A stretch of DNA of 64,000 bases from Sphingobacterium sp. UBA5670. GTDB lineage: Bacteria; Bacteroidota; Bacteroidia; Sphingobacteriales; Sphingobacteriaceae. Under the pieces are notes generated by a model, which saw only the letters and a list, made by a program, of their open reading frames with translations, was not told the DNA's origin and searched no databases. Each line of letters starts with the position of its first letter. Positions within the stretch are counted from its first letter, which is position 1. Positions 17,021-25,297 of the stretch are shown here, in pieces. The translations under genes were made by a program, and so were the position numbers. The stretch is from positions 376,917-440,916 of the forward strand of contig NZ_DIIM01000002.1 in assembly GCF_002420705.1 (NCBI RefSeq), in the 5' to 3' direction.

Positions 17021-17257
17021 ATGGCACTTACAACAGGAAATGAAGACAAAGTAACAAGAGAGGTAGAAAACCAAACTTCTAAAATTCCATCGATTTTATT
17101 TTTAGCAGCTTCTCTGGCAGCGATGGGAATTTCAGCAGCATTAAAATGTTGCAAAACAAAAGACGACAATAATGCACTGTTTGTCGGCCAGTGGGCGGCA
17201 CCGTTTTTATTATTAGGTATTTACAACAAGATTGTTAAGACCGAAGGGCACGATTAG
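17021..17257 (+). CDS. Small membrane protein of unknown function
   Basis: 78 aa from ATG 17021 (longer frame at 16958 would start inside the preceding terminator). Two hydrophobic segments (IPSILFLAASLAAMGISAAL and WAAPFLLLGIYNKIV) flank a KCCKTKDDNN loop, consistent with a two-pass membrane protein. Bounded by terminators on both sides, so it is a single-gene unit. No function recognised. Confidence 0.72.
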   Translation: MALTTGNEDKVTREVENQTSKIPSILFLAASLAAMGISAALKCCKTKDDNNALFVGQWAAPFLLLGIYNKIVKTEGHD

Positions 17258-17285
17258 TATGTTTTATTGTGATGAGTGTTTTAGA

Positions 17286-17311
17286 GGCTGATCTTATGAT
17301 CAGCCTTTTTT
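17286..17311 (+). terminator. Rho-independent terminator
   Basis: Perfect 8-bp stem GGCTGATC / GATCAGCC with loop TTAT and six T, 29 bp after the stop of the 78-aa gene. Confidence 0.88.
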
Positions 17312-17490
17312 AAATAGTAGGAATTCCTCCGAATCGAGAAATTCAATCGTAAATCAGCATAACGTCGCCGCCTTAATCCAGGCTGGCCATTTGCTGTTTC
17401 GACCATTTTCACAGATTGGATTATTCCGAAACTATTCGCTCATTTTTCCTGTTATATTTCTGTAACAAAGACCGCAAATACCATAGAGTT

Positions 17491-18492
17491 ATGAGTTTAC
17501 AATTAAATAATGTTCTACCAGTAATTAGTGCTTCACCTGAGATCGAAAAGTATGAAGGGGTTTTTCACAAGGAAGTGGTAGAAGGTTTAAATACTTATCC
17601 GAAGAAATTATCTTCAAAGTATTTTTATGATCCCATTGGCGATCGACTTTTTCAGGATATTATGCATATGCCCGAATATTATCTGACCAACTGCGAGCTT
17701 GAAATATTTCGCACAAAAACTGCTGAGTTAGCAGATTTTATCACAACTGATGAATCCGATTTCGACCTGATAGAGCTGGGGGCAGGTGATGCCCTTAAAT
17801 CAAGTCATCTGTTAACCCATCTCAGTGCACATCATAACACGTACTCCTACATGCCTATCGATATATCGGGCAATATTCTTGCGGTATTAGGCGAAAAATT
17901 ACATCGTGACATTCCAACTTTAGACATCGTACCGTTGGAGGGAGAGTACTTTGAAATGCTTGACCAGGCGATGAAAATTTCCGAACGGCGAAAAGTAGTT
18001 TTATTTTTAGGTGGTAATATCGGAAATATGGATATGGACGAAGCCCAACTTTTTTGTGCCGAAATCCGCCGTAAACTAAGCCCCGGTGATATTTTTATAA
18101 TCGGTTTTGATCTCAAAAAAAATCCACACACCGTTCTTTCTGCCTACAACGATAAAACCGGAATCACGTCGGCCTTCAACATCAATTTACTGAATCGCAT
18201 CAACCGGGAACTTGAAGCTGATTTTGATACCCAATATTTTCAGCATTATCAATCCTACGATCCAATCTCCGGAGCCTGCCGCAGTTTCTTGGTCAGTCTA
18301 ACCAATCAACATGTCCATATCAAAGGCGAGTCTATATTTTTTAAGGAAAATGAATTAATTGACATGGAAATTTCTCAGAAATATGCTCCTGAGGAAATAC
18401 AGCGAATGGCTTCTCTAGCAGGATTTCAGCTGATCGCAAATGTTGAAGACAGCAAAGGATGGTTTGTTGATTCGGTATGGAGGGTGTTCTAA
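17491..18492 (+). CDS. egtD: L-histidine N-alpha-methyltransferase
   Basis: 333 aa from ATG 17491 (a longer frame opens at 17416). Makes hercynine (trimethylhistidine) from histidine with three SAM, the first step of ergothioneine synthesis. EgtD signatures: KYFYDPIGDRLFQDIMHMPEYYLTNCELEIF near the N-terminus, SAM-binding IELGAGDALKSSHLL, VLFLGGNIGNM, and SAFNINLLNRINRELEADFD. First gene of a four-gene run egtD-egtB-ABC transporter; egtB begins 12 bp downstream. A near-consensus TATATTTC at about 17453 could be its -7 box. Confidence 0.94.
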   Translation: MSLQLNNVLPVISASPEIEKYEGVFHKEVVEGLNTYPKKLSSKYFYDPIGDRLFQDIMHMPEYYLTNCELEIFRTKTAELADFITTDESDFDLIELGAGDALKSSHLLTHLSAHHNTYSYMPIDISGNILAVLGEKLHRDIPTLDIVPLEGEYFEMLDQAMKISERRKVVLFLGGNIGNMDMDEAQLFCAEIRRKLSPGDIFIIGFDLKKNPHTVLSAYNDKTGITSAFNINLLNRINRELEADFDTQYFQHYQSYDPISGACRSFLVSLTNQHVHIKGESIFFKENELIDMEISQKYAPEEIQRMASLAGFQLIANVEDSKGWFVDSVWRVF

Positions 18493-18504
18493 TAAGTTTT
18501 ATTT

Positions 18505-19698
18505 ATGAAAAATATACAAAATGCGCTTATCGAAATGTCCGAAAAGCAAAAATGGATCGATAGCTATCTTGCTATACGGGCCTATTCCGAAGAAATTTGC
18601 CAACCGTTGGAAACTGAGGATTATGTTGTTCAGCCCATAGGAGAGGTTAGTCCTCCGAAATGGCATCTTGGACATACCACCTGGTTTTTCGAAACATTTA
18701 TTTTACTTCCGCATCTGCCAAACTATCAGCCATTTGACGCTGAATACAATTTTGTATTCAATAGTTACTATGAAACAATAGGAGCTCGGGTGATTCGTAC
18801 AGATCGAGGAAATCTGAGCAGACCTTCCGTTGCAGACATCTATAGATATCGCAAATGTGTGGACAAGTCCATGATTGAGTTTTTGGATGGTGGTTTTTTG
18901 ACAAATGATCTCCTTGACATCTTTGTGCTAGGATTAAATCACGAACAGCAACATCAAGAATTGCTGCTTACGGATATCAAATATATACTGGGTCACAATC
19001 CCCTTTTTCCTGCTTATGGCAGTACAAAAGCTCCTTTCAGTTATGCCGCTGCTGAATCAACGTATGTCCAATTTGATGCTGGGATTTATGAAATCGGATA
19101 TGAAGGTTCAGGTTTCTGTTTTGATAATGAGAAAGGAAGACATAAGGTCTATTTGAATGACTTTGAAATCGCGAGTGATTTGGTGACAAATAAGGAATAC
19201 ATTGCTTTCATGGAAGATGGTGGGTACGACGATTTCCGGTATTGGCATTCCGAAGGTTGGGACTGGGTAAAACAGCATCAGGCTCAGGCTCCCTTATATT
19301 GGCATTTGACGGATGGACAATGGATGAATTATACCTTAGCGGGGTTGATGGAAATAGACTTGGAGGATGCAGTTTGCCATGTCAACTTTTATGAAGCTTC
19401 CGCATTTGCAGCCTGGAGGGGAATGCGGCTTCCGACAGAGGCAGAGTGGGAAGTTGCGGCAGATCATCTCAATTGGGGACAGCGGTGGGAGTGGACCAAT
19501 TCTGCATATCTTCCTTATCCCGGATTTAAAAAGGAAGCTGGCGCCGTGGGTGAATATAACGGAAAATTTATGGTCAACCAGATGGTCTTGCGTGGAGCCT
19601 CCATTGCAACACCTAAAGATCATAGCCGCAAAACGTACCGAAACTTTTTTCAGACGGCACTGCAGTGGCAATTTACAGGTATTAGACTCGCGAGATAA
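18505..19698 (+). CDS. egtB: Ergothioneine biosynthesis sulfoxide synthase EgtB
   Basis: 397 aa. Iron-dependent oxidative C-S bond formation between hercynine and a thiol. N-terminal DinB-like domain with the iron ligands in KWHLGHTTWFFETF and LNHEQQHQELLLTDI (three His), and a C-terminal formylglycine-generating-enzyme-like domain (ATYRNFFQ-type end KTYRNFFQTALQWQFTGIRLAR; FYEASAFAAWRGMRLPTEAEWEVA). No egtA or egtC is nearby, so the thiol donor may be cysteine rather than gamma-glutamylcysteine, an inference only. Sits 12 bp after egtD and 1 bp before the ATPase gene. Confidence 0.94.
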   Translation: MKNIQNALIEMSEKQKWIDSYLAIRAYSEEICQPLETEDYVVQPIGEVSPPKWHLGHTTWFFETFILLPHLPNYQPFDAEYNFVFNSYYETIGARVIRTDRGNLSRPSVADIYRYRKCVDKSMIEFLDGGFLTNDLLDIFVLGLNHEQQHQELLLTDIKYILGHNPLFPAYGSTKAPFSYAAAESTYVQFDAGIYEIGYEGSGFCFDNEKGRHKVYLNDFEIASDLVTNKEYIAFMEDGGYDDFRYWHSEGWDWVKQHQAQAPLYWHLTDGQWMNYTLAGLMEIDLEDAVCHVNFYEASAFAAWRGMRLPTEAEWEVAADHLNWGQRWEWTNSAYLPYPGFKKEAGAVGEYNGKFMVNQMVLRGASIATPKDHSRKTYRNFFQTALQWQFTGIRLAR

Positions 19699-19699
19699 T

Positions 19700-20620
19700 A
19701 TGATAGATATCGTCTCCATTTCAAAATTCTTTAATGGAAAGGCCGCAGTCGATCAGATTTCCCTTCAGGCCAATCAAGGCGAAGTTCTTGTTCTGCTAGG
19801 AACCAGCGGTTGTGGAAAGACGACAACCCTAAAAATGATCAATAGGCTTATCGAACCCGATAAAGGCCAGATCTTTATTGCTGGCAAAGATATCAGAGAA
19901 AGAGACATCCATGATTTACGTAGGCAAATTGGTTTTGTCATGCAGCATGCCGGCCTTTTCCCCCATTATACCGTTGCACGCAATATTGCTGTAGTTCCAG
20001 AATTGTTGAAATGGGAAAAAAAGAAAATAAGCATGCGTACTGCGGAGCTACTTCACAAATTAAACTTGGGCGAGGAGATCCTCCAACGTTATCCCCATGA
20101 ACTGAGTGGAGGGCAACAACAGCGCGTAGGCATTGCTAGGGCACTGATCGCCGATTCACCTATTCTATTAATGGACGAGCCATTCGGAGCACTGGATAAT
20201 ATAACCAAAGCAGATATCCACGCAGAATTCAGATCCTTGGAGGAAATACGCAGTAAGACGATCATCCTCGTTACGCACGATGTGTCTGAGGCTTTCGAAC
20301 TTGGACAGCGGATCTGCTTAATGGACAAGGGGAAAATCGTGCAGATTGGAACGCCAAAAGAACTGTTATATAGACCTGCAAATGAATTTGTAGCCAATTT
20401 CTTCGCCGAAAATCGCCTACTATTGGAGTATAAAGTGACTACCTTACAAGAACTACAAGGGATTACGGCGATAGATCCTTTTATCTCGCGTTATGGATTT
20501 ACATTGAGCACAGATTTATGGCATGCCACCCAGGTTCTGAGTATGCATACAGATACGGCGCAAGCCTATGAAACGCTAGTGGGCGCATTTAACAACTATC
20601 GAAAACAACAAGTGGTATGA
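19700..20620 (+). CDS. ABC transporter ATP-binding protein, EgtUA/OpuCA type
   Basis: 306 aa from ATG 19700, one base after the egtB stop; a much longer frame reaching back to 19367 lies inside egtB and is not real. Walker A GTSGCGKTTTLK, Q-loop GFVMQHAGLFPHYT, signature ELSGGQQQRVGIARAL, Walker B ILLMDEPFGALD, H-loop LVTHD. Closest to the quaternary-amine (OpuC/ProV) group but without the C-terminal CBS pair. It overlaps the permease gene by 4 bp. In an ergothioneine operon, uptake of ergothioneine or hercynine is the likely role. Confidence 0.9.
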   Translation: MIDIVSISKFFNGKAAVDQISLQANQGEVLVLLGTSGCGKTTTLKMINRLIEPDKGQIFIAGKDIRERDIHDLRRQIGFVMQHAGLFPHYTVARNIAVVPELLKWEKKKISMRTAELLHKLNLGEEILQRYPHELSGGQQQRVGIARALIADSPILLMDEPFGALDNITKADIHAEFRSLEEIRSKTIILVTHDVSEAFELGQRICLMDKGKIVQIGTPKELLYRPANEFVANFFAENRLLLEYKVTTLQELQGITAIDPFISRYGFTLSTDLWHATQVLSMHTDTAQAYETLVGAFNNYRKQQVV

Positions 20621-22182
20621 AAGCGCAAAGTTTTTGGCAATTTATTCTCGAACAACAGGACAAGCTATTGACCCAGATTGGCCAACATCTCGGGCTTACA
20701 TTTTTATCTTTGGTATTTGCCATTCTTATCGGAGTGCCTCTAGGGGTACTGATCTCGAGGAAGAGAAAATTTGCTGCTATTATTTTAGGTTTTGCAGGTG
20801 TTTTGCAAACTGTACCGAGTATTGCATTGTTGGGTTTTCTTATTCCGGTTCTGGGTATCGGAGCCATTCCCGCCATTGTTGCACTATTTATTTACGCACT
20901 CTTACCCATTATCCGGAATACCTTTACCGGCATTACAGGAGTTGGTTCCAGTATCGTGGAGGCAGCCAAAGCGATGGGTATGACCGATTGGCAACTGCTT
21001 CTCAGAGTAGAACTCCCACTTGCCATGCCAGTGATTATCGCAGGCGTACGTACAGCGGCAGTGATCAATGTTGGTGTAGCTACCTTGGCATCATTTGTTG
21101 CCGCCGGAGGCTTGGGTGAATTTATTTTTGGCGGTATATCCCTCAACAATTCCAACATGATCTTGGCCGGTGCTATTCCTGCAGCATTACTAGCAATCCT
21201 CTTGGACAAAGGCATTGCACTAATCCAATATTCCCTGGTAAATATCAAAAGTCGACAGACCTATATTATATTGGGCATATTCACCGCTGTGTTCATTTTA
21301 AGTATGCTTTATACGGCTATGAGGTCCAATGACAGTCGCATCAAGGCAGGTTTCACGCCAGAGTTTATGGGACGTCAGGACGGTGACCTGGGACTTCGCA
21401 GTATCTATGGTCTTCAGGTCAACCCACTTGTTGTCAGCGATGCAATTATGTATAAAGCCGCTTATGAAAAAGATCTTGATCTCATTAGCGGATACTCCAC
21501 CGATGGGCGGATCAAGGCATACGACCTGTTTGTGCTGGCAGATGACAAGAAGATTTTCCCACCTTATTTTGCTTCACCGATCATCAAAGAGGCAACCCTT
21601 CAGAAATTCCCCAAGCTGGAAGAGACAATGAACCTGCTGGCAGATAAGTTCAATGATTCGGTCATGACGGAGCTCAATTATAGAGCAGACTTTTTGAAGC
21701 AGACGCCAGAACATATTGCAAAGGACTTTCTACTGCACAACAATCTTTATAAGCCAACTGGTTCTGGGAGCGCCGGTACGATAAGGGTAGGTTCAAAAAT
21801 TTTTGCAGAACAATATATTTTGGCTGCGATATACAAAATTCTGATCGAAGGCCATACCGATTATAAAGTAGATACAAAGACGGGGTTGGGTGGGACCAAA
21901 ATATGTTTTGATGCATTGATGAGCGATGCCATTGATTGCTATGTAGAGTACACCGGAACAGGCCTTTTGGTGTTGTTAAAACCAAATCAGCAGGTATTAG
22001 GAAGCGTATCCAAAAGTCCTTCCGATACCTATAATTATGTAAACAATGAGTTTCAGAAGCTGTACGGCGTCAAGTGGTTAAAACCTTTGGGATTTAATAA
22101 TGCTTATGCGTTAATGATGCGGCGGTCTCAGGCCAGAGAACTCCATATTGAAAGAATTAGTGATTTGAAAAAATATTACTAA
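20617..22182 (+). CDS. Fused ABC permease and permuted OpuAC-type substrate-binding domain (EgtUBC-like)
   Basis: 521 aa. Residues 1-about 235 are an OpuC-type permease (SIVEAAKAMGMTDWQLLLRVELPLAMPVI, with VAAGGLGEFIFGGI) plus an extra membrane segment (YIILGIFTAVFILSMLY). Residues about 243-521 are a quaternary-amine-type binding domain outside the membrane, but with its halves exchanged: first the usual C-terminal half (GFTPEFMGRQDG, GYSTDGRIKAYDL, FFP-like IFPPYFASP, MTELNYRAD, AKDFLLHNNL), then a GSGSAG linker (about 380-387), then the usual N-terminal half (IRVGSKIFAEQYILAAIY, TGLGGTKICFDAL, YVEYTGTGLL, LGFNNAYALMM, ISDLKKYY at the very end). EgtU transporters with this fusion import ergothioneine; order exchange is described under findings. 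Last gene of the operon. Confidence 0.9.
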   Translation: MKAQSFWQFILEQQDKLLTQIGQHLGLTFLSLVFAILIGVPLGVLISRKRKFAAIILGFAGVLQTVPSIALLGFLIPVLGIGAIPAIVALFIYALLPIIRNTFTGITGVGSSIVEAAKAMGMTDWQLLLRVELPLAMPVIIAGVRTAAVINVGVATLASFVAAGGLGEFIFGGISLNNSNMILAGAIPAALLAILLDKGIALIQYSLVNIKSRQTYIILGIFTAVFILSMLYTAMRSNDSRIKAGFTPEFMGRQDGDLGLRSIYGLQVNPLVVSDAIMYKAAYEKDLDLISGYSTDGRIKAYDLFVLADDKKIFPPYFASPIIKEATLQKFPKLEETMNLLADKFNDSVMTELNYRADFLKQTPEHIAKDFLLHNNLYKPTGSGSAGTIRVGSKIFAEQYILAAIYKILIEGHTDYKVDTKTGLGGTKICFDALMSDAIDCYVEYTGTGLLVLLKPNQQVLGSVSKSPSDTYNYVNNEFQKLYGVKWLKPLGFNNAYALMMRRSQARELHIERISDLKKYY

Positions 22183-22506
22183 AACTAGTATAAAAACTAA
22201 ATAAGAAAGTCAAAAAATGATGTTCCGAAGCATTTCTCCTGTAGGATTACATCTCATATCGTTGGTTTACAAAGCCCAAATTTGCTTGCTTGCTGTTATA
22301 TAAGGAAAGACAAAAAACAGCATAGCCCCGATTTAATGCCAAGCTGGATGAGACATAATACCAATTCTGCACCTGCGCTCCGTGGGGTCGGTATCTATTT
22401 GGTTGAAGGCAAAATTGTCCTGGACTACGGATTCCCTTCCATCGAGTTAATCCGCTTCGTCAAGATGTCCTTAAAGCCTGATCCGGGGAGTGAGTAACCT
22501 GCCGCT
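22183..22506. other. Intergenic region with a remnant peptide repeat
   Basis: 324 bp. From about 22374 to 22497 a plus-strand frame ends ALRGVGIYLVEGKIVLDY...KMSLKPDPGSE and a stop. A close relative is encoded at about 54088-54208 (VAGIYLVEAKVVVEY...KMPLKPDTRSE). Neither has a convincing start; both look like remains of the same gene's 3' end. Otherwise nothing is seen. Confidence 0.4.
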
Positions 22507-23064
22507 TTAATCCAGTACTGCAGTGAGGTTAGGATTTATTATAAATTTACCTTCTGCCGTCTCCTGAATGAAATCTGATAGATTGATATGAAGCATTAAT
22601 GTATGGTTTTCATTTGGAAAAAGCTTACTGTCGGCTGCGATATTCACCGCGATAATTTCTCCTTGTGGCATCTCTAAAGCATAGGAAAGGTCATCTATGA
22701 CTATTTCATTCCCTGTAGGGGCTACTTTTAGCATAACTTCCTGTAGGCTGCCATGGGGGACATGTCCACCCGCGATGATGCTATCCGTTTGAATTTTCAG
22801 GATGTTTACCCTTTTATTTGCTACGACCTTTCCTCCACCTGCAGACGTGCGGGTCCATAGCTGCTGGATCTCGAGATGGACTGCATCATACTGATCACCT
22901 TGAGTTTTCACCTTCACTTTTAAGTGCGCCTGCTCAGGTGCGGGGCTATCGTCCTCATGGCAGCTACCTAAAAATATGAGGAGGACCAGAGCCATAAGGT
23001 GCAAGAGGGTAGAAACCCTGCGGGCGGTTAACTTCGTGTTTTTTCTATTGGAAATCAGGGCCAT
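22507..23064 (-). CDS. DUF4382 domain lipoprotein
   Basis: 185 aa. A long basic lead, a hydrophobic stretch and the lipobox LGSC (Cys at about residue 34) mark an outer-surface or periplasmic lipoprotein. The rest matches the DUF4382 layout: HLKVKVKTQGDQYDAVHLEIQQLWTRT, GGHVPHGSLQEVMLKV, FIINPNLTAVLD at the end. Function unknown; family members are predicted carbohydrate-binding-like beta sandwiches. Stands alone. Confidence 0.83.
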   Translation of the reverse strand: MALISNRKNTKLTARRVSTLLHLMALVLLIFLGSCHEDDSPAPEQAHLKVKVKTQGDQYDAVHLEIQQLWTRTSAGGGKVVANKRVNILKIQTDSIIAGGHVPHGSLQEVMLKVAPTGNEIVIDDLSYALEMPQGEIIAVNIAADSKLFPNENHTLMLHINLSDFIQETAEGKFIINPNLTAVLD

Positions 23065-23811
23065 AATTGTTTTTTAAGTTGAACACAAGCGGAGCAGTCA
23101 TCGTTTGTTTTTTTTAACAGCCCGCTACGTGAACCCATATATACATTGTCTTTTCAACAGAAGAGATGATCGTGTAACCACTGTTATCACGAATCGACAA
23201 TTGCCGAGCTGCCCTTTTTCTTAGAGATCGACCAGAACATAGGTGGCACCCTGTAATAAGAATCTACGAAAATTGCGACAGGGAGGTAGCGGATATTACA
23301 ATAGAATTGATTGAATCAGGGGAAATTCCAACTTTAGAAAAAAGGCCGGCGAGATGAATTACCGACCTTAATAACTACTAAAACAAACTAACTTAACCTA
23401 TCAGATAACGATATCCATTTATAATAGTTCATTTTTTAGCAAAAAAAAGACTAATCTTTCGATTAGCCCCTAACAGCTATTTTGTTTTAACGTTCTTCGT
23501 TATCTGCCATGATTTTAAATGATGATTGTAGGCGAGCTGTACACCCAACGTTGAGACTTTTTCCTTGAAACATGTTGACGACCAAAATCTGCAATTGGTC
23601 GCAAAACTTATACAGGACAGTTTGAATAGTTATATATAAAAAGGAGTAACCACCACGAGTCTCTTGATTCGGGAATGGATCCGATGCAAGCGATCAGTCA
23701 GATTTAGTACTTATTAGGATGTGCTGCTAAGCACAAAAAGTTAATGACTTTTGAACCATATGGGTTGTATTTCTGTTCCAAAGTAAAGACAACCGTATAT
23801 AGCTTTCGAAG
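23065..23811. other. Long gene-poor stretch with a minus-strand terminator
   Basis: About 750 bp without a convincing gene. The only clear element is the minus-strand hairpin at 23441-23468. The minus strand upstream of it (23470-23800) has no long frame, so it could be a small RNA or the 3' untranslated tail of a longer message. Confidence 0.35.
23441..23468 (-). terminator. Rho-independent terminator, minus strand
   Basis: On the minus strand: GGCTAATC, GAAA tetraloop, GATTAGTC (8-bp stem with one G-U pair), then eight T. No minus-strand gene ends within 600 bp upstream of it, so it is an orphan terminator. Confidence 0.72.
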
Positions 23812-24084
23812 ATGAAATTTGTCAAAGTAAATCGAGTCGTATTAACCGCGCTGCGAGCGATGGGGTATAATGTGCTAATTTCACCTGTCACTGTCCAGGA
23901 TCCACAAAATATTACCTGGAAGGCGATATGGGTAGATGACGTAGATACCTGGATCAGGAGTTTGTATTGTGGGCATGGAAGTACAGCTCGTCCTAATATT
24001 CTCGACATTGATTATGTATTAGCCAATGTTCCCGAGTGCTATTTGTCGGGAAGTGTATTTATAGAAAGTGATAAGGTCCATTAG
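23812..24084 (+). CDS. Small hypothetical ORF
   Basis: 90 aa starting MKFVKVNRVVLTALRAMGYNVLISPVTVQDPQN, ending IDYVLANVPECYLSGSVFIESDKVH. No family recognised. A decayed relative of its MGY-VLISPV segment occurs near 4984, which suggests the ORF belongs to a repeated, possibly degenerate element rather than a stable gene. Start and coding status uncertain. Confidence 0.3.
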   Translation: MKFVKVNRVVLTALRAMGYNVLISPVTVQDPQNITWKAIWVDDVDTWIRSLYCGHGSTARPNILDIDYVLANVPECYLSGSVFIESDKVH

Positions 24085-24151
24085 GCTATAAGTCCGCTTG
24101 GTTATTTGGCGTGAATATCTTCTGTTTAAAGATTATTGTGGCTATATTTTT

Positions 24152-24760
24152 TTAAGAGATCCAGAGGTTAAAGAATCGTTGTATGATTACCCATTTACCA
24201 TTCACTTTTTCAAGCAGAAATGCATCACCGTTTCCACATAAAGGGCCGCATATATAGTCAACCGGCACGTATGCTTTTTTGCGATTATACCCTATAATGG
24301 GAAGATGAAAGTAATAAATGCTTTGGTTGCGGTCCATCCTGTATTTATCGGCGTCATCAACAGTGTACGCTGCTTTGATCGCGGCTGGAATTGGGATGAT
24401 TGCCTTCCTTTCGTTCATCTGATTAAGCATATCCAGCGAGTCTGTGAGCTGGTTATCCAGTATTTTCATCAGCTTATGTGGATCGACGTTGTAAAAAACA
24501 TAATTCTTGTCATGCAATGATGAGATAGAATCTCTCATAAACTTGTTATGGATGAACGCCCTTCGTTCTCCTTCACGTTGCAGTTTGATATCAGCCGAAT
24601 CGTCAGACAAAATTGTTTCTAAAATGGAAACATAGTCTTGTTGCATTGAGCTGTCATTGTATATTTTGGACTTATTATTTTGTACCGGTGTCATTGTACT
24701 TTTACGCATTGTACAGCCCTGGAGAACTAAAAAAAAGAAGATAATATATAGATTATTCAT
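24152..24760 (-). CDS. Hypothetical lipoprotein
   Basis: 202 aa from the second Met (24760). N-terminal MNNLYIIFFFLVLQGC has a signal II lipobox (LQGC), so the protein is probably membrane-anchored. The mature part is polar, with PIIGYNRKKAYVPVDYICGPLCGNGDAFLLEKVNGKWVIIQR near the end, resembling small Bacteroidota lipoproteins whose last strands report a WVI/W-type motif. No function recognised. Isolated. Confidence 0.72.
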   Translation of the reverse strand: MNNLYIIFFFLVLQGCTMRKSTMTPVQNNKSKIYNDSSMQQDYVSILETILSDDSADIKLQREGERRAFIHNKFMRDSISSLHDKNYVFYNVDPHKLMKILDNQLTDSLDMLNQMNERKAIIPIPAAIKAAYTVDDADKYRMDRNQSIYYFHLPIIGYNRKKAYVPVDYICGPLCGNGDAFLLEKVNGKWVIIQRFFNLWIS

Positions 24761-25229
24761 ATGCAATTAGTTGTTCCTATTTCCGTACCAGATCTGTGCC
24801 AAAAAACTTCACTTTCAGTTTTTGGTCTAATGCGGCTTTCCGTCTTTTGCGCTATCCTAGACTTCAGTAATCCTGTAATACGCATTCTATCTGCGTACTT
24901 CTATGTTCCTGTGCAAGCTTCAAATTTTTTTAAGAAAATTATCTACCTGATAATAAGCGATCTTCCATTGTTTTTATGCTCTTTTTTTAATGCGCAAAAA
25001 GGCTTCAGTATTGCCATCGATCTTTGTGTTAATCCTTTACCTTCATACCTTTTTACGATAATATGGCTCAACTTTTTAGCGGCATTTCAGATTTGACAAA
25101 AAGTAAATTTATTGACTTCAAAAAAGGAAATCCTCAGATAATAAATACTTAAAGAGCTAGCATTTCGATACAAAGATGTTTTAGACCTCCAATCTGTAAT
25201 ATTTATCTTATGGAAATAAGCGATAGCTT
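24761..25229. other. Gene-poor stretch
   Basis: About 470 bp before the MarR promoter. An open plus-strand frame (24761-25096) has no family resemblance or plausible ribosome site. Nothing else seen. Confidence 0.4.
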
Positions 25230-25291
25230 TTGCAAGTGTAAGCAAATTCTTTATATTTGCAATATACTTGACTAATCAAGTATATTGCAAA
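25230..25291 (+). promoter_or_regulatory. MarR gene promoter with 36-bp palindromic operator
   Basis: -33 TTG (25230-25232), 19-bp spacer, -7 box TATATTTG (25252-25259), a textbook Bacteroidota promoter. A perfect inverted repeat covers 25256-25291: arms TTTGCAATATACTTGA and TCAAGTATATTGCAAA (16 bp each) around CTAA. It overlaps the end of the -7 box and the expected start point and ends 6 bp before the MarR ATG, so a bound MarR dimer (or pair) would shut off its own operon. Confidence 0.85.
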
Positions 25292-25297
25292 TGTAAA

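Noticed and set aside
19367..19699. Long N-terminal extension of the ABC ATPase
   Set aside because: Lies within egtB in another frame; ATP-binding domains start at the ATG at 19700.
20634..21119. 161-aa plus-strand frame overlapping the permease gene
   Set aside because: Out of frame with the ABC permease, low-complexity composition, no homology pattern.
24761..25096. 111-aa plus-strand frame before the MarR promoter
   Set aside because: No ribosome site or motif; hydrophobic composition from AT-rich sequence; starts over the opposite gene's 5' end.
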